The notes under the pieces were generated by a model. It made no database searches. It saw only the letters and a list, made by a program, of their open reading frames with translations, and had not been told where the DNA came from. A DNA stretch of 64,000 bases, from positions 1 through 64,000 of the forward strand of contig CANNZV010002524.1 in assembly GCA_947561585.1 (NCBI GenBank), read 5' to 3'. Shown one piece after another: positions 44,056 to 53,333 of this stretch. The DNA comes from Caprella mutica. Lineage: Eukaryota; Arthropoda; Malacostraca; Amphipoda; Caprellidae. The translations under genes were made by a program, and so were the position numbers. Positions within the stretch are counted from its first letter, which is position 1. Every line of letters starts with the position of its first letter.

Positions 44056-47000
44056 AAATAATGTCCTGTAGCAATCTGAGATATGAAACACCATTAACCG
44101 ATGACGAGTTGCCATCATCATCAAGGAATGCATGAAAGATTAGATCCATTAAATTAATATTGGAAACAAAGATATTACCTTAGCATCATACCTATCATTT
44201 ATTCCTTTGATATTTCAGGGATTTTCATTAGTGTACCTGACGATCCTCCACAACGGAGTAATGTTTGGTGAAATCTGATGAGAAACTGGGGGTTCTGGGG
44301 GGTTCTTCATAGAAACTCTTCACCTCCTGAATCACTGTTTCTGTCCTTTTTGGTTTTGTTATAATTTGCCTTTCTTGTGAATAGAACCAGTTTCATTGAA
44401 TAGACCACGAACTCTTTTGAGCTTTTTCAGGTGGTAAGATTTAGCCGCCCTTCACTTGTCATGGAGTGAAGCATGAATTTTCGACATACTGTTGAAGAAG
44501 AAGGTGTTTTGCCAAACTACAGAGTACAGGACGATGCCTTTCTTCTCAAATTCAATTTTTTTTAAGGTTTAAGAAAAATGCCAATACTAATAGGATAAAA
44601 TCCATTCTTTATACTTTATGAACTTGATGACGTCCTCCCATTTCGCAATTTGAAAAATGAGTTTTCTGACGAAACACAGTGTAAGCATGTTCAAAGCAAT
44701 TAAAATAATCCAATAACTGATCAGTCTGAGGAATTATCCGTAGATTTTTTTCAGAAACGTTAAATTTTTTGAAAAGTGCCCCCCCCCTTGACCGAATCCT
44801 AGATACGCCCCTGAAACAGTCCATCATTTGCCATTTCTGCAATAAGATGGGACACCTGAAAAAAGACTGCTTTAAATTTAAAAGGTCTTCTCAAACTAAC
44901 AGAACTCAAAACCAGCCAAATGTTGTAAATGTAAGTCATATAGAACTAAATCACACAATGTATGCTAATGATATCGCTCTTTGTAACAAATATGCCGACA
45001 GTAATATTTGGATAATAGATTCAGGCTCTTCATCACACATGAGTGGTGATAAAAATTTATGTAAAGATTTTGCAAATATTAGCAAACCTATCAATGTTAA
45101 AGTAGGAAATGGAGATGTCTTACAAGCTATTTCACTAGGAAATGTTTCTGTTATTGTGAATATACCAGGTGGTGGAAGTAGAACATGTAAAATAAATGAT
45201 GTACTATATGTGCCAAATCTAGCTTTTAATCTACTATCAGTGTCTAAAATGACAAGTAATAATAAATCTATTATTTTTGAAGATGATAAATGTAAAATTT
45301 TGAACGAAAATAAAGAGTTAATGACTGAGGCTAACTGTGTTGGTCAACTCTATTATCTTAATACTTTAGTTCATAAAGCTGCAGTAACTTTTGATCAAAA
45401 TGAAGTAAACATTCTATGGCACAGAAGGCTCGGTCATATAGGTAAAGATAACTTGACTAAAATGATCCGAACTAACTCAGTAAATGGTCTGGATAGTAAA
45501 TTAAAAGCTATAGAAGGCGTGTGTGAACACTGCTGTAATGGGAAAATGCATAAAATACCTTTTTCTACAAGCATTAAGAAAAATTGTAAACCTCTTGATT
45601 TAATCCACACCGATGTCTGTGGGAAAATTACTCCCACTTCCAGGGGTAATAATTCATATTTTCTGACCTTTATTGATCATGCTACTCGATACTCCTGGAT
45701 ATATGTTATTGCACATAAGAGTGATGTGTTTCAGAAGTTTTTGGAATGGAAAGCTATGGTTGAAAATATTTATGAAAGGAAAATTAAAACCTTGCAGTCA
45801 GATAATGGAGGAGAATATACCTCAAATAAGTTTGAATAATATTTACGAAATGAAGGTATAATTCACCAGAAATCCATTCCTAAAACTCCTGAACAAAATG
45901 GGTTAGCTGAAAGATTTAATAGAACTATTATGGAAAAAGTTAGATGTATGTTATCTGATTCAGGAATTGATAAGGAATTCTGGGGTGAAGCACTATATAC
46001 TGCAAATTATCTAAATAATAGATGCATTAACTCATTTTTAGTAAATAAAACTCCATATGAAGCTTTAAATCTTAGAAAACCCAACATCGGTCATTTAAAA
46101 GTTTTTGGATGCACAGGGTACGCACATATTTCTCGAGAGGAAAGATCAAAGTTAGAAAATAAAGCTACCAAATGTCTGTTTATTGGTTATGGCACAGTTA
46201 CTAAAGGGTATAAGATGTATGATGTTGAATCTAAAAGAATCTTCTTTTCCAGGAATGTAACCTTTGATGAATCAATTTCATCTAAGATTGAGAGCCCTCA
46301 ACTGAGTGAGACTCCTACCTCTCCACTGGTGTTCCATTCAGAAGATTCAGAACCTGCTGGACCAGAGAATCAACCTTCTGACGATAACCCTCCAATAATC
46401 CTCCCTGAGGCGCAACCTGTACCAGCTATCAGTCCTAATGAGGATCTTAGACGATCGTCCAGAATTCGTCGAGCTCCTATTAGATATGGTAGTTGGGAGT
46501 ATGATCATTTTGAGGAGGAGGAGGATGGTTTATTAGTCAATGGGAATATCAATATCGAACCTAGGTCGGTATCTGAGGCTCTTAATAGCGGTTCTGAATC
46601 CTCTAAATGGAAACATGCCATGGAGAGGGAATTAAATGCTTTTGAGAAACATAAATTTTTTGAACTCGTAAAACCTACCTCAGATTTAAATATAATTAAA
46701 TCTAAATGGGTGTTTAAAAGAAAAAAGGGATCTGATGGTAGAGTGGTTTCATATAAAGCTAGATTAGTCGCTCAGGGTTTTTTACAGAGACCTGGAATCG
46801 ACTATGATGAAATTTTTGCTCCTGTAGTGAGATTTGAATCGGTGCGAACCATGTTATCTTTAGCAGCTAACCAAAAATTATTTGTACATCACTTGGATGT
46901 CAATTCTACTTTTTTGAATGGGGATCTTAAAGAAAATGTTTATATTAGACAGCCTCCTGGCTATGCTATTCCAGGAAAAGAAGATTTAGTATGTAAACTT

Positions 47001-48115
47001 AATAAATCTATGTATGGATTAAAACAATCACCCAAATGTTGGAATGATGCGTTGGATGCATATCTTAAATCCTTAGGCTTTATTCAGTCCTCTTGTGACT
47101 CTTGTATATATGTTAAATTAATCAATAACTCTCCATGCTTCATTTCTGTGTATGTAGATGATATTATTGTAGCATGTAAGAACTATGATGATCTGACTAA
47201 AATCAAGATTGATTTAAGTGCTAAATTTGAGATGAAAGACTTAGGAAAATTATCCTATTTCTTAGGAATAAAAATCGTAAAAGACGAAAATAAAATAGCC
47301 CTAAATCAATCTTCATTTGTCAACGAGTTATTAGATAGATTTGAATTCAATAATTGCAAACCTATTTCAACCCCTGCTGATGTTAATTCCCATTTGGAAC
47401 CAACTACTGATGAGTGTGAACTAGTAGACAAAACTAAATATCAGTCAGCTGTAGGTGCCTTACTGTATCTATCTACTAAAACTAGACCTGACATAACTTA
47501 TGCAGTTGGAAATGTCTCTAAATTTTGTTCCAATCCAAACACTAAGCACTGGTCTGCAATTAAGAGAATATTTAGATACCTAAAAGGCACACCGGATCTT
47601 GGCATTACATATGGTAATGAAGATTCTGAGTTGATAGGTTATTCTGATGCCGACTGGGCAGGAAACAGAGTTGATAGGAAAAGTACTTCTGGCCAATGCT
47701 TTATGTTAAATAATTCCATTATTTCTTGGCGCTCTGTGAAACAGTCATGTGTTGCTTTATCAACAGCTGAAGCTGAATATGTTTCCCTCTCTGGAGCCTC
47801 CCAAGAAGCTGTATTTCTAAATAAATTACTATTAGATCTTAAAGTACCAAATAAGAATCCTATAGTTTTGTTTGAGGATAATCAGTCAGCTATTTGTATT
47901 GCTAAAAATGCAAAAAATCATCCTAGATCGAAACACATTGATATTAAATTTCATTACATTAGAGATCTTGTTGCTTCAAACACAATTAAACTTGTGTATT
48001 GCCCCAGCGAAACTATGCTCGCTGACATATTCACTAAACCGTTGCCTATTGATAGATTTACCAAATTAGTTGAATTAATAGGCATGAAAAATATATAATG
48101 TCGTGTGAGGAGGAG

Positions 48116-48455
48116 TGTTGAAATTTTAGTTAAATGTATTACACACTCGTTATATGTTTTATATTAATTTCCTGTTAGACTAGCTCAGCTATATTAAATT
48201 ACCTATTGTTCCAATAACCATGTATTACTTTTAATGAGAAACGGACGTAAGGTCTAAAGTCGATCACACTTCCGTCGAGGGTTAAATACCACGGCTTGTA
48301 GTTTCTGAAAGGAGTCTGTCTTTAACATTACTCAGAGAGAGATGTGATTCTCTCATCTCTCTTAATAGACTTCTAATTGTATAACATATTTACTCTTTAA
48401 ATAAACTCTATGTCTTAACGTTGTTAACCCACTGTTATTTAACCTAATTCTAACA
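48116..48455 (+). repeat. 3' LTR of the Copia element
   Basis: Preceded by a purine-rich GTGAGGAGGAG tract for plus-strand priming and followed by the TGGGG duplication (48456-48460). Confidence 0.92.
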
Positions 48456-48460
48456 TGGGG

Positions 48461-49734
48461 GATGTGAAGTTGAGGAGTATGTTTTTTGCGGATGACGGGT
48501 TGATTTTGGCAAGGAGTGTGGGTGAGGCAGAAGAGGGGGTGAGGGAGTTGAGACGGGTGGCTAGTAGATATGGACTGGAGATGAATGAACAAAGAGCCAG
48601 GTACTCTTGTTCAATGTTGAGAGGCAAGTGGAGCAGATTGAAGGAATTTTGGTTGTGGAAGAGGTGAGATATTTGGGGGTGAGAGTGCAGAGCAGGAGAA
48701 ATTTGTTTGAGAAGCAGAGGAGTGATATGGTCGGAAAGGCGAAGAGATTGAGTGGTATGACCTACTCAGTCATAGAGAAGGGGTGCCATAAGGTTATGAT
48801 AGGGAAGAGTTACTGGAAGGGTGTAGTGTTACCAAGTGTGTTGTATGGGTCGGAGGTGGTGAGGCTGAGGGTGGAGGATGTGGAGAGTCTGCAGAGGCAG
48901 GAGAATGTTGCTATGCGTAGAATGTTGGGTGCACCGAGGAATGTAACAATAGCAGGGATGAGGGGGGACATAGGAATAGGCACAATGAAGAGTAGAGTGG
49001 CACGAGGAAGGCTACAATACTATAGGAGAGTGGAGAGGGGAAGAATAATTTATTGGTTGGAGTGATGAGAAACGCGCAGGTGAAGGGGAGTGAGTGGATG
49101 AAGGAGACGAGGAAGCATATGAGCTGGGCGGGAATTGATGAGGGGGAGTTAAAGGCAATGTCAAAGGAGGAAGTGAAGAGAAGAGTCGCGGATGTGGTGC
49201 ACGTGGAGTGGAGAGAGAAGGTTGAGCGGAAGAGCAGTCTGAGGCTGTACGGGAGGTTTAAGAGTGAGATGAAGGAGGAGGATCCTGAGGGGGGAATGGC
49301 ATCAAGGCTGTGGTTCGCGGCAAGGACGGGGTGCTTGAGGTTGGAATGTAGAAGATGGGGTGGGGAGAGCGACATGTGTAGGTTGTGTGGAGCAGACAGA
49401 GAGGATGAGGAGCATTTTATCTTGGAGTGTAAAGAGTTGGAAGGTGAAAGGGGGCAGGCGGTGGAGCTGCAGAGGCCGAGACAGGAGAGTGGAGATGAGG
49501 TGTTGGGGAGCTCTTTGTTTGGAGGAGAAGATGGGAGGGAGAAAAGGAGGGTGTTGCATGAGATGTGGAAGCGCAGAGAGAGAAAGATGAGAAGGAGAGA
49601 CGGGGAGATACCCCATTAGTTGAGTCGGGGTGGAGGAGAACTAATTGTGAGAACGGATTGAGATTTTTTTTGTATAAGTAAGACGGACCTGATTACAAAG
49701 GAATCTGTACATTGGACACCTTGACCTTGACCTT
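48461..49734 (+). pseudogene. LINE reverse transcriptase and C-terminus, right fragment
   Basis: Continues the frame cut at 39844: KLRSMFFADDGLILA (RT catalytic motif as FADD), then after frameshifts near 48595-48630 and 49035 the thumb region and a C-terminal zinc motif (CRLCGADREDEEHFILEC), stopping at 49619. The 3' UTR ends with repeated TTGACC, like the related minus-strand LINE. Confidence 0.85.
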
Positions 49735-50351
49735 GGCCCCCACACACCACACAATCCACGAGCCGAGCTGCGAGCCAGTCCTTAGACTCGCGCGAGCCTG
49801 CCTGGCTCGGCTCGGGCTTTCTGTCTCCCCACACATTACACGAGCCGAACATTAGTTTGCATGATTTCTTCAATTCAGATTTAGATGACCTATTCGAGAT
49901 TGTAATTTGTTTGAGTGCTAGAAAACCTCGAAAATGGTCTAAATGGTGCAAGTCTTGACTATTGAAGAGGGGAGAACCGGTAATACCAGTTAATTCAGGA
50001 ATTGAGACTAGAGCCTGGAGACTAAGCTAATTAGGTACATGAGAATGGATAAATCAACATACTTGGAGTAGCTATCAATGGTGACCCCATTTATAAAAAG
50101 GAAGGATACATCAAATATACATTGAATACTTTCTGAAAAATAAATATTCATTATGCACTAAGCTGACCGCAGGCTCGGCTCACGCAACCCAGGCCAAATA
50201 TCTGGAAGTGGTAGATCAGCACGAGCCGAGCCACGAGCCTGATTGCGCGGCTCGTGGCTTGGCTCGAAATACCCACACACTACACGATCTGGCTCGGGGC
50301 TTGGCTTATTTGCTAAGGCTCGGCTCATGGATCGTGTAGTGTGTGGGGGCC
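49735..50351. mobile_element. GC-rich MITE (GGCCCCCACACAC termini)
   Basis: Inverted ends GGCCCCCACACAC(C/T)ACACAATCC-type, then CACGAGCCGAGC. The interior repeats GGCTCG and GAGCC motifs. It is non-coding and lies between the 3' ends of two oppositely oriented LINE copies. The target duplication is ambiguous. Confidence 0.75.
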
Positions 50352-50655
50352 TTACTTATACAACAACAAAAATCCAATCCTCACTCCCTACTAGTTCTCC
50401 GCCCCGTCTCATCAGGGAGTCAACTAATGGGGCATCTCCCCGTTTCTCCTCCTCATCTCTTTTTCTCTGCGCTTCCACATCTCATGCAACACCCTCCTCT
50501 TCTCCCTAGCTCTCATCTCCTCCTCCAAACAAAAAGCTCCCCAGCACCTCATCTCCACTTTCCTGTCTCGGTCTCTGCAACTCCACTGCCAGTCTTCTCT
50601 CACCTTCTAACTCCCAACACTCCAAGAAAAAATGCTCTTCATCCTCTCCCTGATA
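50352..50655 (-). pseudogene. LINE 3' fragment
   Basis: The minus strand encodes only the end of the same LINE family: DEEHFFLECWELEGERR and ELQRPRQESGDEVLGS, with a frameshift, then the 3' UTR ending TATAAGTAAG at the MITE. It is cut off beyond about 50655. Confidence 0.75.
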
Positions 50656-50835
50656 ACATTGTACTATCGGGCCAACGTCGGTAAACATTGGCAAAGTAAA
50701 AGCACGATTGGGCATTGGTACGCCGGTGTTATTACACACTAGGCCAATGCAATGAAAACGACACTGGGCCAACGGTTGCCAAACAACACTGGCTCAATGG
50801 AGGAAAACATTGGCTAACCAATCCAGTGATTTTTT
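50656..50835. repeat. Short repetitive segment with ATTGGCC-type motifs
   Basis: Several dispersed copies of (A/C)(A/T)TGGGCCAACG- or CATTGGC-like words. A similar GC-richer patch with TGGCCCAATGCA and GAATTGGGCCC lies at 58690-58820. No gene. Confidence 0.4.
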
Positions 50836-51308
50836 GATGTACCAGTATATCTATTATACAACTCTAATGGTTCTATTTGGCAGTTATCGCCAGACAATCA
50901 GAGTGGTTAGGTGTAAACCATCTCTTCCAACGTTAATCATACCAAATAGCCAATTTAATATCCTCAATTCAGTAAATCTTTAAAATTGTATCCGTTTCAG
51001 GCAACTTTGTATAAATAGGCCTGTTATCCCTTCAATTATTAATTTAAAACTTTATTTATTTCCTTGATAAAAATGAGTTTGGCCGCTAGTTAATTCATAT
51101 ATAGTATGAAATGTTATTTTTTCGTTTGAAATAATTAGGTATTCACATTGAAAATTAAACATTCCATTCAATTTTAAATAGAAATATTATTATTTGGTTG
51201 AAATAGCGTAAATAAAATAATATTGATTTCAGTTTGAATTGGCAACTGTTCGATTTTTTACCCTAATTTTGATCTGTTTTTATGTTATCAATTAAATAGT
51301 AGTTATTA
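50836..51308. other. Non-coding, nothing recognised
   Basis: AT-rich, with no conserved frame, RNA gene or transposon terminus seen. Confidence 0.4.
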
Positions 51309-52256
51309 CACTCAGAGAAATTTTGATGCACCCAGGTGTTTTGAGTTCACCCTATGGCTTTGTCTCAAAAACGAGACACTTTAGTGCATCAAACTATTGT
51401 TTGGATGCACTAAAGTGCAAACGTTCGATGCACTTTAATGTCTTAAGCCCGTATTACACTGTGATGCTCGCCATGGCGGTGTTGTCTCTCTCAACATATA
51501 TGGCGCTCACCATTCTCAAAATTGCTAGTACCCTAGACGAGTCGATATGGCGGTGATCGTGCATTGAAATTTAGGGAAAATTGAAATATTTACTATGAAA
51601 TGAATCGTACCAATAAAATTCGATGTCATCCCGAATATATATTCAGTTAATTATCTTTTTGATAGTTGTGTGAAACAATTCCATGCTTATGTATTAAAAA
51701 GTTTAATTCCATTGATTGTATGGCAACACTGGACACTACACAGAAGCGTTCATTCATTTTTTGTAACGCGCAGTAGCCGTACAAAGTCTTCAATAACTTT
51801 TAAAATGAAACAAAATACTTTTTCCACTACTTCAAATCTCTTTAGCAGGCTTCAGTGACGATTTCATCAACTCTAAAACGGTGGCGGTGTTGGTTCTATC
51901 GCGCAGTGAGCGATCACAATTTCGTGGTGCTCGCCAAGACATTTTTCGCTATTAGAGAGAAAAGGGGTGGAGTTAGAGAGAAAAATAACAAAACTGTGGC
52001 GACCGCCATAGCGAGCGCCACAGTGTAATACGGGCTTTAGTCACTCTTAGCTATAAGTTTGTTAAAATGATGAGAAAATTATTCTCATCATTATAGCAAA
52101 GGAAAATTTGAGACATTAAAGTACATCGAACTGATGCACTTTAGTGCATCCAAACAATAGTTTGATGCACTAAAGTGTCTCGCTTTAGAGACAAAGCCAT
52201 AGGGTGAACTCAAAACACCTGGGTGTATCAGTTGGAGTTGTTTATTTTTCTCAGTG
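51309..52256. mobile_element. TIR element with CACCCAGGTGTTTTGAG arms
   Basis: Inverted arms of about 100-120 bp: CACCCAGGTGTTTTGAG, TTCACCCTATGGCTTTGTCT, GAGACACTTTAGTGCATCAA and ACTATTGTTTGGATGCACT. The outer ends are CACTCAGAGAAA and CACTGAGAAA. The middle is occupied by a younger MITE. No transposase and no clear duplication. Confidence 0.8.
51446..52036. mobile_element. Harbinger-like MITE nested in the TIR element
   Basis: Termini AGCCCGTATTACACTGTG(A/G)(T/C)GCTCGC(C/T)ATGGCGG in inverted orientation, with TTA on both sides (51443-51445, 52037-52039). A 3-bp TTA duplication is typical of PIF/Harbinger elements. 591 bp, non-coding. Confidence 0.8.
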
Positions 52257-53333
52257 TGGTTAAATATAATTATTATATTTTCCTTTACTACGTATTCGAA
52301 AATATAATAACTTGGAACATATACCTGTCATGTTCACTCGTGGAATTTAACATTCTCGATAATTTAGAGTAATTTGAATTAGTCCCTTCCCTAGAACTTA
52401 TATAGCATCACCTACCAAATCTACAGTAAGTATTCCTTCTTTTCATATAGTGTTCGATCAAGTGAGGTGATTGGGTGTCTCAGCGCTTTAGTGATATTTA
52501 ATATCAGCTATTTTCAGGTCAATTTCATTAAAAGTTTAATACGAATAGTTACCTTACTCAGCTGACCCCAGTCACCTCTTGATATGTGTCAATTATGCTG
52601 GCTTCTTCTTTCGAACGATAGAAGTAGCCATTTAATATTTTTGAGTATATTTGGGCCACTGTAATTTTTTAATTTTAGTGTGCCGGAACGTCGAATTTCA
52701 CTAACTCCTCATTTACCGGTTTCATTAAGCTAGTTAAACTCTTAGATTAGATAGAAGTTCGATGTCCGGCATTTGGGTGTACAATCCTTTTATTAAATTT
52801 TCTTTTTCTGTCAGATACGTAAATGAGAGATAGTTAACTCTGAATATAAATAATTATCGTGCTAACCCAATGAAACGTTGTCCACCTCCCACAAGTGATT
52901 CTCTAAACCCTAAGCTAGACTAACTATCTGGTAAGAAATTATTTGCTATATTTATTGATATATTGAATTTGTTTACTTTCACCAGGTAGAATATTTCCTA
53001 ACAATAGCGCCATTATGTGTTTATTTTATTATGAAGGTAGAATAAAAGTAGTTAGCCTAGAGCAGCCATCACAGTAGGTTGTGTACTGCTGCGCTCTGAT
53101 TGCGACCTTGATTTTCTGATGGGCTATAAGTACCTGTTCACCTCTGTTTCTGCTTGCTCAGCGCTTTGTTTATGCTGCCCTAGTTATCACCTTCTGCCTG
53201 CTGTGACACCTAGCTTCCTCTTCTTTAGCTTTTCGTGGCACGCTTGGGTGACAAGCAGTCAATCAGTTTGTTTAGTCGGTAGGACGTGTACAATCAGGTC
53301 AGCTGAAAACTTCCTTAACCCACTAGTGAGCAT
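52257..53333. other. Non-coding DNA before the LINE reading frame
   Basis: The last 200-300 bases become GC-richer and may be the 5' UTR of the LINE that follows, but no boundary is visible. Otherwise no feature. Confidence 0.4.

Larger units (their letters stand above)
41496..44813. mobile_element. 3.3-kb foldback element with 8-bp TSD inside Copia gag
   Basis: Flanked by an exact AAACAGTC duplication (41488-41495, 44814-44821). The termini are CAGGCGCGTATACAAGGGGG and, as reverse complement of the right end, CAGGGGCGTATCTAGG...CAAGGGGGGGGGC. The two halves are imperfect inverted copies of each other over most of their length, meeting near 43055-43100 (for example CATCGTCCTGTACTCTGTAG at 41859 and its complement near 44520). 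Eight-base duplication and a CAGGGGCG start fit the hAT superfamily. Each arm carries a degraded transposase-like piece, so the element is not autonomous. Confidence 0.85.
40837..48098 (+). pseudogene. Copia gag-pol polyprotein, interrupted
   Basis: Gag begins at 40837 (40858 is an alternative ATG) and reads LDGNNYPTWRIQMKMYLL, typical of Copia Gag, to NKQS at 41495. After the insert it resumes at 44822 in the correct frame with a CX2CX4HX4C zinc knuckle (44829-44870). Protease (IIDSGSSSHMSG, 45018), integrase with an HHCC-like zinc region (HRRLGHIG...CEHC) and DDE core (HTDVCG; QSDNGGEY; NGLAERFNR), RT with YVDD at 47151-47162 and RNase H (YSDADWAG; FEDNQSAI) follow, ending at 48098. A TAA at 45837-45839 lies inside the integrase core, between its second Asp and the Glu. 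Apart from that stop and the insert I see no frameshift. Confidence 0.92.
39845..48455 (+). mobile_element. Copia-type LTR retrotransposon, 8.6 kb with nested insert
   Basis: LTRs of 340 bp (39845-40184 and 48116-48455) look identical, begin TGTTG and end AACA, and are flanked by an exact 5-bp duplication TGGGG. The primer-binding site directly after the 5' LTR is GGTTATGGGCCCAG, the same as that of Drosophila copia, which primes from a 5' half of initiator Met tRNA. One long gag-pol frame runs from 40837 to 48098, broken by a 3.3-kb insertion and by one in-frame TAA at 45837. Identical LTRs mean a very recent insertion; without the insert it would be about 5.3 kb, the normal size. Confidence 0.95.

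Noticed and set aside
43825..44133. 102-codon minus-strand ORF
   Set aside because: It spans the border of a small nested MITE and foldback sequence; chance reading frame.
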